Below, in pieces: positions 22,623-33,702 of a stretch of DNA of 64,000 nucleotides. A model generated the notes under the pieces. That model had not been told where the DNA came from, made no database searches, and saw nothing but the letters and a program-made list of their open reading frames with translations. The stretch's first letter is position 1, and each line of letters begins with the position of its first letter. The position numbers and the translations under genes were made by a program. Origin of the DNA: Euphorbia lathyris (taxonomy: Eukaryota > Streptophyta > Magnoliopsida > Malpighiales > Euphorbiaceae); contig NC_088913.1 of the NCBI RefSeq assembly GCF_963576675.1, positions 86,861,001-86,925,000 of the forward strand. Direction: 5' to 3'.

Positions 22623-23106
22623 TCTACACTTAGCTTATTTCTCTCTTCGTGTAATATGTATTATGTATGCTGACTATTCTATGCTATTAATACAATACTT
22701 GCATTATTTACTCAACTTGTGTTATTTATCCTTCCATGCTAAGTATTATGAATGCATCTTCTAAGTACAAATTAAACTCAGTAAATGAGTAGAATACCTG
22801 TTAAATGTATGCTGCGTAAAAACAATGTTTGAACTTGTCTAAAATGAACAATTGAACAAATTAATTACTCAGTGCTCTTTTACTATACAAATCTTCCGCT
22901 AAAGACTGAGTAAAATAGAATATATCCCATAAGCTGACCTATACTTGAAAACTGACCTTAGACTTATTCAATTAAACCTTAAAATGTTTAGAATAAAACT
23001 AAGTCAGTAGCTCAGCCCTGACGGGGGAGTTTACTTAGTCAAATAGGTCAACTATCATGGGGGAGCTCAATGCTGAGTTCCTTGCTGAATAGTTTTGTCA
23101 ACATCA
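22623..23106 (+). other. SIRE 3' untranslated region
   Basis: No coding signal; AT-rich, with frequent CTGAGT/CTGAC words shared with the rest of the element. Confidence 0.6.
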
Positions 23107-23119
23107 AAATGGGGGAGTT
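23107..23119 (+). other. Polypurine tract of the SIRE element
   Basis: AAATGGGGGAG directly before the 3' LTR; it would prime plus-strand DNA synthesis. Confidence 0.8.
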
Positions 23120-24465
23120 TGTTGAAACACTTTTCCACAGGATTTTGATTTGACAAAATTATTTAAGTACAATTAAATATTGTATAACACACTAAGTTTA
23201 CATGCTTTGATTTATTGTTACTAATGTGTTTGTTCAATGTTGAGTTTATAATTGTTATAAGACATAAAGATCATAAGGCCCAAGCCCTATATAAAAGTCA
23301 AAGCCCAAGTCAAACAAGGCCAAGACCACTCAGCCCGCGTATTACAAAACGCTGCCGTTGAGTGTTGGAACGCAGCTGAGCAAAGAAGGATCCAGAAGAT
23401 CCACGTAGACAACTTCGGTAAGAAGCTGCTGAGCTGTCTCGACAAAATGTACAAGACAGCCGCTAAGCACAAGGCAACTTCCAGACCAAGTATTTCCTCT
23501 TTCAGTAAAGAACAGAAGACGCAGGAAGCTGTCTGTTTGACATTACCTGAATTGGAGGAACATACTGCCACACTGACCGAAGAACAGAAGATGTTGGAAT
23601 CTGATTGGCTAAGAGAACTGCTGAACAGACTGAGTGAAAACGACATGAAGCAGTTTCCCTCCAACGGTTATTTCGAAATTCGAAATAACCAGATGCCCTC
23701 ACAGCTCTCTATAAACAAAGCTTTCAGAATCCTCATTATACACAGAACTTTGAGCAAAAGCCGTTATGCTGACCAAAAGCATACAAAAGTTCTGCATCCA
23801 AAAGCAAAGCAAATCTTACACTACAATTTCATATCTGTGTAAAAGTCTAGAGTGTTTGATCTTCAATCATCTAAGGTGTTCTAGCAATTGTTGTTTAGGA
23901 CAAATCTTAATCATTTCTAGAATTAGAAAAGAGAAGCTGAGTACTCGGTTTTAGTACTTAGTGAATTAGAATAGAAGTGAGTAGAGGTATAGAGGAAGGT
24001 ACTCTTGTTATACTCAGCTTCTGATTTGTAAAGGGTTTTTGAGTCTCTACCTTTAAAGAGCTCAGTAGTGAATTTGAAAGCTCGGAACGTGTTCTAGGGA
24101 TAGGACGTAGGCTTAGAAGAAGCCGAACCTGGATAACTCCACTGAGTGAAGTATTTCTAACCCCCAACTCCTTAATATATTGCTTGCTTAATATAAACTA
24201 AAAACTGACCAAGTAAAGAGGTCAAGCTGAGTTGTGCGCTGCAAACGACTTAGTTCAGGAATAGACTCTAAGTGCTATTTCCTAACTTAAGCAACGAAAC
24301 TGACCTAGTCACCAGTTGACTAAGCCAGTGTCTTACTGATTACTCAGCGCCGCTGTCATATACTCTTTTCTTAAGTAAAAGAAGTTTGCCCTAATTATTT
24401 AAAAAGGTCAAATAGTTCCTAACCCCCCCTTGGAACTATATTTGCAACCTTACAAGGGACCAACA
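23120..24465 (+). repeat. 3' LTR of the SIRE element
   Basis: TGTTGAAAC...ACCAACA, 1346 bp, followed by acaag (24466-24470) and then by the LINE frame. Confidence 0.9.
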
Positions 24466-26110
24466 ACAAGTTGGCCGGGGTGTTGGGTATCCGTATTGCA
24501 AGCCTCCCCTTCAATTATCTAGGGGTACCTCTCTTTCAAGGAGCTCCTCATTCCCGCTTCTTGCAACCTCTGGCGGACCGGTTCCTCGATAAATTCAGCC
24601 GTTGGAAAGGGCATTCCCTATCCATAGCAGGCCATATGACCCTCATTAAATCCGCACTGACCGGGGCCCTAGTCCACTCTTTTTTGATTTACAGATGGCC
24701 TTCTTCCTTGCTTGCTAAGATTAACAAAGCAGTGCGGAATTTCCTCTGGACCGGGGATAAAGAAACTCGAAAACTGGTGACTGTACCTTGGTCTACCTGC
24801 TGCCTAGCGCTGGACAGCGGCGGCCTGGGAATAAAAGAGTTTGGTTTATTCAATTTTGCCTTAATTGGTAAATTCTGCTGGGATTTAATGATTGGCAAGC
24901 TCTTCATTCCCAAACTTCTCTGTTTACGGTTTCTGGCGCCTTCGGGGATGTCAAAGAGGTACGTATCCAACTCATCCATCTGGGCATCTATAAGGCCTAT
25001 CTATGAGAAAATTAAGCAGGATGTTATTTGGTGGTTTGGTGAGAACTCAATGCTAAATTTTTGGACGGGGGGCTGTAATTTCTACGACTCTCTTCAAGCT
25101 GCGGAAGTTGTCCCTTGGCGTAAGTTCGTTTGGAACCCGACCACCCCCCACGGCGTTCCATCACCTGCTGGCTACTTATTAACCAGAAGCTGACCACTCA
25201 TTCACACCTACAACGCCGCGGTTTGGTCTTAGCTTCACGCTGTGAGCTTTGCAAAATGGACCTGGAATCCTTGGATCACTTATTCGTGAATTGCAGGACT
25301 GCAAAAACCCTTTGGGAATTCGTTCAGGATATGTTTGCTGTGACAGTAGCTCCGACAGGGTCATTCACGGTTCTGTTTTGCCAGCTGCGTGAGGTGAGAA
25401 CCCGTAAACAGGTCAGAAATCTATGGCAAGGGGCTGTGGTCACTTGCGTGTGGTTCATATGGCATATAAGAAACAGAGCCATTTTTGAGGAAGACCTCCC
25501 TTCAATCCAAATTTTAAAGCACAAGCTGCTTTACCATATTAGAGAACTCGAACAGGGAACTGGTTTCCGCAGCAGACCTCCACCCGAGCCAAATTTCATA
25601 GTTGTCAGATGGTTTCCTCCTCTTGCAGGCTGGGTCAAAGTTAATACGGACGGGAAGGCCGCTGGGGCTCCGGGATTGGCTGGTGCAGGTGGAGTTTTTC
25701 GAAACTCGAGAGGTTTTGTGATGGGCTGCTTCGCTTTCAACATCCTGGACACCTATGCTCACATTACAGAATTAAAAGCTATAATTTTCGCCGTAGAGTC
25801 GGCGTGGGAACGGGATTGGACTAACCTTTGGATTGAATCCGATTCTTCGTATGCAATTGCACTGCTGACCAACAAGTCAAAAAACGTTCCGTGGACAATC
25901 AGACAGGATTGGCTTCAGTGCCTTGCTCGCACCGCAGCTATGAACTGTAAGATCTCCCACATTTACAGAGAAGGAAATCAAGCAGCCGATAGCCTTGCAA
26001 ATTACGGCAAAAACTCTGCAGATATTACTTGGTGGAGCTCTCCCCCTCCTTTCTGCAATTGTTTTATTTTTGAGGATTTATGTAATATAGCTCATGTTCG
26101 TTTCCTTTAA
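24466..26110 (+). pseudogene. LINE ORF2, second segment (thumb, zinc finger, RNase H)
   Basis: Continues the LINE frame interrupted at 13034: GIRIASLPFNYLGVPLF, the RT thumb, then a CELCKMDLESLDHLFVNC zinc-binding segment, and a terminal RNase H with VNTDGKAAG, ITELKAI, WIESDSSYAI and YREGNQAADSLANYG. A frameshift lies where the frames 24471-25193 and 25130-26110 overlap. 3' UTR and poly-A follow to 26236. Confidence 0.9.
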
Positions 26111-26248
26111 CTCTCCCTTTGTAATTCTTTCTATTCTTTTTAATAAATTTCGGGTTGGCTGAGGCTTTCCAAGGGTGCCAACCTAGTTGGGATGTCTGGA
26201 TCCTCGGCCGCGTCCCAGCGTTCTATTCAAAAAAAAAAGTAGAGATAT

Positions 26249-28092
26249 ATTGTTTATGAGGGTGAGTTACTAAATCTTTTAGTTTTTCTTTTCATATACA
26301 CACCTAAATGGTGTCCGCTATGGTTTTATAACTACATAATATGGTTTATAAATAAAAGAAATTATCATTTCTGAAGTTGATTTGCTTTTATGCTATTTTA
26401 ATAATTGAGTTTATTCTCTTTTAAATTTATTTTTTTTAGAAAGGACCAGAGTTAATTACCATTAATGTTCGTATTACTCAAATTAGTTTCCACGACCTAA
26501 TTTTTATGTTATTGTATCTATACTTAATTATTTTAAGAACATGACTTTACCATATTTTCATATATATATAAATAATCTAATAAATTACCACTTTTTCATT
26601 GGAGTAAAATAAAAAGAATAAATATTATTATTTTCTTTTTAAATAGTGTTTTAGTTAAATAGTTAGATATTAAAGTAGACGATCAATTAGAGGTTTCGGA
26701 CACGAAACGAATTAACGCTAGTTAATTATTAAATTGTTACCGTCTAAATTTTTTATATATTGAGAATAAAAATTTGTACGGATAGACTTGTAGCGGTGTC
26801 AAGAGTCTAACTGAATATGCGGTCGGAACTAACGATACCAGTTTAGTTCACACGTTACAATTTCGGTGACAAACGAGAATAGTCCGATAAAAGTGTTGGG
26901 TTTAACATTTAGTTTTAAATATTTGTATAATGTTTAACTGACTTTAATTTATCAAATTAAAATAAATTATCAAATTAGAAGGATTAATACTGATATTTAT
27001 CAAATTAAAAGGACTAATACCAATAGTTTCCGATTAAAGTCGGTATAAAGATAAAAATAAGTTTCAGTTTTAAATGGTTTAAGTGGTTTTCGATACGTTT
27101 TAAGATATATTGTTTAAAATATTTATAAACTTTTGTTTTTGGAGAATAATTATTTGTTATCGTGGTATTTTGGAAACTGGGTTGGAAAATGAATTTGACT
27201 ATATCATGCGAATTGTTTTTGGATTGAAAAAAGTTGTTGCGGTTATTATTGTTATTATTTATGTGATTTGGATTGAAGTCCAAATATGATTTTATTTCTG
27301 AAAGATAGATAAAATGGTTTTGTCCATCTAGGATTACCCGGGGTAGGAGTTGTAAGAGTTGTAAGACCATACCTAAGGGCGGTATGGTCAGAGTGCACAA
27401 CTGGTAGTCCTAACGTTAGGCAAGGCAAGATATGAATGAGATATCTCGATTATTAATATGATTGATGTTATGATAAGCTACATGGGTGGAATTCGAGGAT
27501 GGACACACACTAGCAAATTTAGTATTATGTTTTGAAAATGCTTGATGATTTCAAATATAATGTTTTATGTTTGTTTGATTACGAATTTGGTTTGATAAAG
27601 CGTCGGTTTGATGAAACGTTGTTCGATTTTATTCGTTTTGATAAAACGTGGTTCGATTTGATTCGTTTTGATAGAATATTTATTTATTTCGATTCATTTT
27701 GATAAAATTATTTATATATATAAATTATAAAGTGAAATGTTCAATTACATCATTAGCATATTAATCGACGTGTCAATAAGTTAAAATGTCTCAATAAGAT
27801 AAAAGACCTATCAAAGATAAGAGAACTATCGAAGTTAAGAGAACTACCTATTAGAACTACCTAAAATATGTAGAACTACGTGGCTTTGATTCCCGATTTA
27901 AAGATTAAAAGACGTTTGAGATATGTAGGAAGCTCGATAGGATTATCGAGTCCAAGCCAAAATAATTAAATAAAATTTTAGGTAGTCCAAATAAATTTTA
28001 TCTAATAGAAAATCGGTTCGGTTTCAGGCTGTTAGGCATTCATTATCCTATTTTCTTTTTATGCCCGATGCCGTTTTGGATCGGGTATGACA
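26249..28092 (+). repeat. Right part of the outer solo LTR
   Basis: Contains the conserved LTR core (CCCGGGGTAGGAGTTGTAAG, hairpin at 27367-27387, AGATATCTCGATTATTAATA, a short 30-bp repeat array at 27590-27715) and the conserved end GATGCCGTTTTGGATCGGGT. No gene. Confidence 0.8.
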
Positions 28093-28501
28093 GTTTAACT
28101 CACACTTCTTTTATATATTGGGAGATAATTGTTGATTGCGAGAAAATTTGTCTTAAGAATACTGATCACATCGGACCTTAAATTCTTCTTCTATCATTCA
28201 TCGAGTTCATCCAAATATTTATTATATCCAATTTGTTGTAATTTTATTCTTTCTGTTTTTCAATTCTCTTCAATTAATTGTGAATTTCAATGTATTTGCT
28301 TAAGAAATTAAATTATAAAAATTGTCATGAAAATTTGGCTCACGTAATAAAAATATTAAAATTTGATAATGTTCATATTTATATATTTTATAAAAATATG
28401 ACTATGAAACAATTGAATGAAATACACATCTATGTTAAATATAAAATTAAAAAGATACTTAATTTATATGACTCGGGTTCTTAAAATTAAAAAACAACTA
28501 A
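28093..28501. repeat. Unit C upstream spacer (sub-repeat 3)
   Basis: Nearly identical to 5070-5478 upstream of unit B. The short open frames in it are not conserved as proteins. Confidence 0.6.
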
Positions 28502-28694
28502 GGGTCCGTTTGTTTTACCAGTTGTTTGTTATTGCTGTTTGCTGTTTGAAAAAACTATTCTTCTGCTTTTATAAAAAAAAACTACTTTTCAGTTACAAAA
28601 TGCATACAGAAGTTGTCTAAGTAAACATCTAAAACTCTTCTTTTCAAAGTAAAAAGGTGAACAAGAAGTGAAAAAACAGCAACCAAACACCTCC
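28502..28694. mobile_element. Putative hAT-like MITE, unit C
   Basis: Near-identical to 5479-5674, at the same place relative to the gene; inherited with the unit, not a new insertion. Confidence 0.45.
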
Positions 28695-28944
28695 TAAATT
28701 AAGAAAAAAAAAATTACATTTTTACTTAATTAATAATTCCATTTGTTTACTTTAATTATAGAATAACAAGAGTTTATCTAAATGCATTTTTTTTATGACT
28801 TAGCAATTGGTTAAAAACTAATCATACTACTAACTTATAACAACAACAGGGACAACTATTCACCTTTTATGAATCAAGTTAAAACTATATTTACAACCTT
28901 AAATTGTTACTCACAAAAGTATATATATCAGATCAAATATCTCC

Positions 28945-28952
28945 TCTATAAG
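28945..28952 (+). promoter_or_regulatory. TATA box of the unit C peptide gene
   Basis: TCTATAAG in the block conserved with unit B, about 95 bp before the ATG. Confidence 0.55.
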
Positions 28953-29044
28953 CATCCATTCAAAACATAATTAGAAACAAAAAAAAAAAGCAAAATTTTA
29001 GTTGATCTATAAATTAATCATCTTCTTCACAAATTTCTTGATTA

Positions 29045-29332
29045 ATGGCGAATAAAGGAGTTATTATCATAATTGTTATTGCGGTATTTGTAAGCATGAA
29101 TAAGAATATCGCGGAGGCATGGGAATGGCCATGGGAAGAAAGTAGAGCTATTGAGCGACTAGACATGGCTTGTTTTGATGTATGCGTCCAAGCATGTCAT
29201 AATACTAAAGCTACTGAGAATTTGTGCAGTAAAAAATGCAAACCGTTGTGTACTACGAAAGGCAGTTTTAGGCATAATAACGACAATTTTAAGCGTATCA
29301 GCAAAATTGGGAATCAGTTGCTGATACATTAA
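29045..29332 (+). CDS. Unit C secreted cysteine-rich peptide, all six cysteines
   Basis: 95 residues, almost identical to unit B. A signal peptide (residues 1-25, cleavage after AEA) precedes an acidic tryptophan-rich start (WEWPWEES) and two clusters, C-x3-C-x3-C and C-x3-C-x3-C, nine residues apart, then a basic tail. Cysteines four residues apart line one face of a helix, so two antiparallel helices joined by three disulfides is a plausible fold, an extended version of the alpha-hairpinin scaffold. This is the only copy with intact promoter, start, frame and full cysteine set. No family name is assigned; thionins and defensins have other spacings. A secreted defence or signalling role is inference. 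Confidence 0.78.
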   Translation: MANKGVIIIIVIAVFVSMNKNIAEAWEWPWEESRAIERLDMACFDVCVQACHNTKATENLCSKKCKPLCTTKGSFRHNNDNFKRISKIGNQLLIH

Positions 29333-29505
29333 TTTGTATTAAAATAGTTGATTCTTTTATATTGGTGTTGTATGGTTGAACTAGAAATAGTATCAAATAA
29401 GAATCCTATTTCCAAAAATACGACAATTATTAATTTACATCTCCTAATAAAATAATTTTAATTGGTTTTCTCTTAATTCAATAACTAGTATTATAGTATT
29501 AACTA

Positions 29506-29700
29506 TAATAATACTATAATAATACTTAATACTATAATTTTAATTGGTTTTCTCTTTTAATTGGTTTCTCTATTTTTCTCGCTGATTTCCTGTTATTTTT
29601 GCTTTCTGAAGATATTGTGGGGGTTAGTTTTTCTATGCTAATCCTGAATTAATTTGTTGTGGTGTTTGTTTTGTCTTTACTTTTTTTTCCCTACAAAAAA
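29506..29700 (+). mobile_element. 5'-truncated LINE tail, unit C
   Basis: Same ancestral insertion as in units A and B, with duplications at 29487-29505 and 29701-29719 (one difference). Confidence 0.75.
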
Positions 29701-29719
29701 AGTATTATAATATTAACTA

Positions 29720-30359
29720 CGGGTCTGACTGGACGGTATATATATAAGCAGAACTCATTAAATCTTTGGACATGCTGTTATATCGGCAATCGATGACGTG
29801 TCAATCCAAAAAACATTCACAATTTTTTTTTACCACTCTTCTGCTAGAATTCATTCCGCTCCTATTTATTGCATTTAATTTAATCTTCATAAACATTATG
29901 GTGGTTACTAGAGAATTAAATCTCACTCATTGAATTAAATAGAATTAATATTCATTAGTAATTCTATGCAACATGTTAACAGTTACACTAGTTTTAATCG
30001 TTGTTAATGTGAATTAATTCAAGAGCAATTTCTATTCGTCTTCTATAATAGTGATTTTTGGCTGATTCAAAACATATATAAAATTCATCCACAAATTTTT
30101 CTATGTGCCAAATTTTGTTCAGCTCTCAGTACTTGTTTTTCGATTCGTTAGACCTACTTGTCGATTTTCTAGTAATAATTTGAACACACGGTTAGAATTT
30201 AACTCACACTTTTATTGTATATTGAGAGACAATTGCCAACTGCAGTAAAATCTGTTTTAAGAAAACTCATCTTATCAGGCCTCAGAATCTTCTTCTTCAT
30301 TTAATAAAGTTTATCTCAGAGCTTATTATATTCAATCAATTTGGTATTGTTATTTTTTT
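29720..30359. repeat. Unit C spacer, left part
   Basis: Matches the unit A spacer including sub-repeat 1 (about 30160-30340) and stops in a T-run at the LTR element. No gene. Confidence 0.6.
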
Positions 30360-31160
30360 TATGCCGGGCATCTTTCCCTAGGATCGGGTTCGTACAAGAG
30401 AAGTTGGAGGAAGGACCAAGCACGAGCAACAAACTGGTAAAGAGGCCAAAACAGGGACACATAACAGCTCAACAGCTCAGGCACGCCCCGCGTACCTTAT
30501 AGCACGCTCCGCGTACTTGAGTGTCTGATCCGGAGAAGGGTTCAACAGCCAAGGCACGCCCTGCGTAGAGTGAGTACTGATCCAAAGAGGAGCTCAACAG
30601 CCAAGGCACGCCCCGCGTAGAATTAGGCACGCTCCCCTTATAATGAGTACTGATCCGGAGAAGAGCTCAACAGCCAACATACGCCCCGTGTAGAATTAGG
30701 CACGCCCCGCGTGCCTTCAGCTTAAGGAACTTGCTCCTTACTCCAGCTTCTTCCTTATTTACAATCCCGTCACTCCTTATTTACACCTTTGCCACTTCCT
30801 TATTACAACCCTACCACTCCCTATTTACCATCCATGCCACCCCTTTATATCTAACCCCTTTTACCCTTATCTTATTATTTTAAGTAGTTATACGCTTTAC
30901 CTTTTATTGTAATTTGGCAATTAGGTTTTAGATGATATAAATTCATCTCTTTGTCATTGTAATAGTTAACTTTTTATCAATCAAATATTAAAACTTCTTC
31001 AAGAAGCTTGTTAAGGTTTTCACCTTCAACAATGGGGGATCTTTGATTTCCTACGGATTTAGTCCGTAAAACCCGAGATTTACGCCTTCTAGTTTAGCTA
31101 GAGAAAAAATATCTTTGTAAGTTTACGATTAAAACTTTCAGATAAAACCGATCTGTATCA
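30360..31160 (+). repeat. 5' LTR with GC-rich near-palindrome array
   Basis: Contains repeated GGCACGCCCCGCGTA-type words (30480-30715) separated by GATCCGGAGAAG-GCTCAACAGCCA blocks. It lacks about 28 bp of this array relative to the 3' LTR. TTTATATCTAACCCC near 30845 may be the TATA region. Confidence 0.8.
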
Positions 31161-31162
31161 GT

Positions 31163-31175
31163 TGGTATCAGAGCC
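31163..31175 (+). other. Primer-binding site
   Basis: TGGTATCAGAGCC two bases after the LTR; initiator methionine tRNA type. Confidence 0.9.
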
Positions 31176-31209
31176 GATCGTTTTCCTTGAACGAAGACTT
31201 CTTTCGACT

Positions 31210-32046
31210 ATGGTTCAACCAAAGTTATCTCCAAGTTATGAAGAAACCTTTAACAAGGGTTTGGAAAATCTCAAAGCCATGGTGATAAGGCATCAAGCGA
31301 GTTATAGGGAGGATTTGCGGGTGATAAACGAGCTAACGAGGAAGCTCACGACATCCGTAAAGAGTCTCATGCAAGAATGTTGAAATAGCTCCCAACCAAC
31401 CTTGGAGGTCCCTCCTAAAGATCCATCACCAATCTTTTCTCCTTTACACATTGAAGAGGTAAATCCTAAACTTCCAAATTCTCATATTGAAGTTGTGGAT
31501 AGTCCTATTGCTAGGAAGAGATTGGATGTTTGTGATGTTGTTTGTAGTGTTGAAGTGGATTTAGATTCTCATGATGGGTTATTTGATAATGATGCTGTGA
31601 ATGAGAATGTGGATTCATGTGTGGATGAGGAGGAAGGAGTTCTTGTAGGTGAGGATGTTGGGGAAACCCATGTTGCTAGGGATGCTCCCTATGTGTTTGA
31701 TAAAATACCCCTTAAGTATAACCTTATTTGTGTGTGTGAGGAAAGTAGGGGTATTATTCTTGAGGAAGGGGATAGTGACCTTGGGCTTATTAATCTCTTT
31801 GAGAAGAATGATGAAATTTCATTATGTGTGGAGATTGATGGCTATGGAGATGGGAGAGATATTGGTGGTTCAACCATGTTGGGTGGTTGCATGTCTTTTG
31901 AGTCAAGCGGCTTGGCACGTGAGTTAGTCGGCTTGGACTATAGGGACAAGTGGAAGGAAACGAAAGGTCGTGGGAAAAGACGGATCGTGGATGAAGATGG
32001 AAATGAATTTGAGTATGACAGGAGAGGAGTTAGAAGAGGAGATTGA
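31210..32046 (+). pseudogene. Gag-position ORF, acidic, unrecognised
   Basis: From the ATG at 31210 the frame runs about 57 codons with a helical, charged character (VQPKLSPSYEETFNKG...), meets TGA at 31381-31383, then continues in the same frame from 31402 as a strongly acidic protein to 32046. Its last part (RIVDEDGNEFEYDRRGVRR) already resembles the repeat unit that follows in the next frame, so a frameshift near 32030-32045 probably split one long ORF. I do not recognise a capsid domain or zinc knuckle. Confidence 0.6.
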
Positions 32047-33172
32047 TGAAGAGGAGAACCAATCTGAGAATGAGCTAGTAAGATATGAGGAGAGTGATTA
32101 TTATGAAGGCAAATTCGAGGATGAGGTTGAAGAGAGAGAGCACGCTTCTGAAGATGAAATCTGTGAGAATGGTGAACTTTGTCATAGGGCATATGAGTTT
32201 GATTATGATGAAGATGGTAGAGTTTACCATGGGGAAGATGAACGTTGACGCATTGAGTGTAACCAATATGGGGCCGCTTATGAGGAAGACGAAGATGGAG
32301 TCTACTATGATGAGAGGGGGCGTCGGTGTGTTGAGTGGGATCGACACGGGGCTCCGTATGAAGATGATGAGTGTAGATTCTATTGTGATGATGAGTTGGA
32401 GGATGTTAACCGGTCCTATAACGAAGATATTTATGAGCATGATGGAGGTAGGGTCCATTATGACGATGAGTCGGAAAATGTAGAGTGGAACCGAAGTGAA
32501 GAAGCTTATGATGATGAGGAAGATCGGTTCCGAGATGACTGTGAGTCGGGAAATCTTGGGTGGAACCAAAACAAAGACACTTATGAGTATAATGAAGGTC
32601 GGTTCCGAGATGACTATGAGACGGAAAATGTAAAGTGGGACCGAAATGAAGATGCTTATGATGGTGAAGAAAATCGGTTCCAAGATGAGGATGAGTCGAG
32701 AAGTGTTGAGTGGAGCCAAGTTGAAGATACCTATGAAGTTGATGATGATGGGAATGAGCACAATGTGTATTTGGTGACTAGGATGCCAATGCCTAGTGAA
32801 GAGGAGCCTAGTCAACGTCATCGATTATTTAGAACTCGATGCTTAGTTCTTGAGAAGAAGTGTGAGATGGTGATCGACGGAGGAAGCCAAGTGAATATCA
32901 TTAGTCGGTCCGCCATGAGAAAGTTTGGGTTGGTTCCCGAGCCACATCCTAGACCTTACCACCTTGGTTGGATCAACGAGGTGGAGAAGCTTCAAGTTAC
33001 TCATTGGTGTAAAGTTCCTTTCACTATTGGAGCTTATGGGGATGAAGCTATGTGTGATGTTGTGGAGATGGGTGCTTGTGATGTGCTACTTGGTAGGTCA
33101 TGGCAATTTGATCGTGATGCCTCACATGCGGGAAGAAGCAACACCTACACCATACGCAAAGGCGGAATCTGA
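32000..33172 (+). pseudogene. Acidic repeat ORF followed by gypsy-type aspartic protease
   Basis: The frame has one TGA at 32246-32248 and a TGA at 33170-33172. From about 32186 to 32735 it consists of a 25-residue repeat (75 bp), each ending near EN-VEW and holding a RFRDD-type core. Residues from about 32826 form a retroviral-type protease: RTRCLVLEKKCEMVIDGGSQ (catalytic Asp in IDGG), EPHPRPYHLGWI, VPFTIGAYGDEAMCDVV and CDVLLGRSWQFDRDASHAG. This is the form seen in CRM/Reina-like Ty3/gypsy polyproteins, where reverse transcriptase should follow; here it does not. Confidence 0.8.
32186..32735 (+). repeat. 75-bp coding tandem repeat
   Basis: Tryptophan or its replacement recurs at 32261 (Cys), 32336, 32411 (no Trp), 32486, 32561, 32636 and 32711, an exact 75-bp spacing. 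The period is a multiple of three, so the array stays in frame. Confidence 0.85.
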
Positions 33173-33472
33173 TATGTCCTTACACCTTTGAAGAGTTCTC
33201 CTAGTAAGAAAATGGAGTCCACTTTGGAAGATTGTCCAACTCGGGAGTTGAACGTGAATGAGTGCATTAGTGGAACGGTTGAGACATTAAATCATCTTGA
33301 CTTGGGTTCCATGGATGAGCTAGCTAGCCACTCTCCTAGTGAAGTCAAATCCAAAGAGGAGAATGAGGTTGAGAAGGGGGGAGCGAAGTTGGAAGTGAGG
33401 AAGTTGAGCCGATGTCCGAGGGTGACAAGCACATATCTTCCAACGAGCCACCTAAAGGGCTTCTACCTTTGA
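33173..33472 (+). pseudogene. Continuation of the protease frame, unrecognised
   Basis: Same frame as the protease after the TGA, about 95 codons, Ser/Glu-rich, ending at 33472. The following repeat ORF uses a different frame and overlaps it from 33412, which suggests a frameshift. Confidence 0.45.
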
Positions 33473-33702
33473 GATGGCTACCACGAGACATATCATGTGA
33501 TCTGGGAGATAGTGCACCTAGCTCTAGATATGGTGAGTTGAGCTCTAGAGAGGAGGAGGAAGGTTGCTCTATGAAGCCTATTGATAGCACCGAGATGCCT
33601 AGCACATGCCATATGCAAAAGAATCGAGTCACTCATTGGGTAAAATCTGAACTTATTCTTTTGTGCTTTGTTGAAATATATGTGTTGGAAGCTTGGTTGT
33701 GT

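Larger units (their letters stand above)
13035..24465 (+). mobile_element. SIRE-type Ty1/copia retrotransposon with third ORF, about 11.4 kb
   Basis: Order: 5' LTR (13035-14376), primer-binding site (14379-14390), gag, pol (protease, integrase, reverse transcriptase, RNase H), a third ORF, polypurine tract, 3' LTR (23120-24465). Copia domain order, long gag with three zinc knuckles and a large ORF after pol place it in the SIRE/Maximus lineage. The 3' side is followed by acaag, but the 5' LTR lacks its first dozen bases, so the left target duplication is not clean. The LTRs differ at roughly two dozen sites by eye. Confidence 0.9.
12413..26236 (+). mobile_element. L1-type LINE, 5'-truncated and split by a SIRE element
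   Basis: The LINE is present as 12413-13034 and about 24466-26236, with an A-tail at 26229-26238 and a 12-bp duplication, aagtagagatat, at 12401-12412 and 26237-26248. Its start lies inside the reverse-transcriptase domain. It is inserted in the outer solo LTR of 7725-28092. Confidence 0.9.
7725..28092 (+). mobile_element. Solo LTR (Tekay-like), inflated by nested insertions
   Basis: The element begins TGTAACGTCCGTGTCTAAAA and ends GGATCGGGTATGACA, like the LTRs of the intact chromovirus at 48614-57292. A 5-bp duplication gttta is at 7720-7724 and 28093-28097, and units A and C show the empty site. After removing nested insertions the LTR is the sum of 7725-8125, 11204-11285, 12252-12412 and 26249-28092, about 2.5 kb. 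It has no primer-binding site or pol of its own, so it is a recombination product. Confidence 0.85.

Noticed and set aside
7725..28092. A complete 20-kb LTR retrotransposon with LTRs at 7725-11198 and 26249-28092
   Set aside because: The pol genes inside belong to a copia element with its own LTRs and to a LINE. The TSD pairs show nesting in a single solo LTR.
32075..32821. 248-codon minus-strand ORF rich in I/F/V
   Set aside because: It is the antisense of the in-frame acidic GAT/GAA repeat; the composition explains it.
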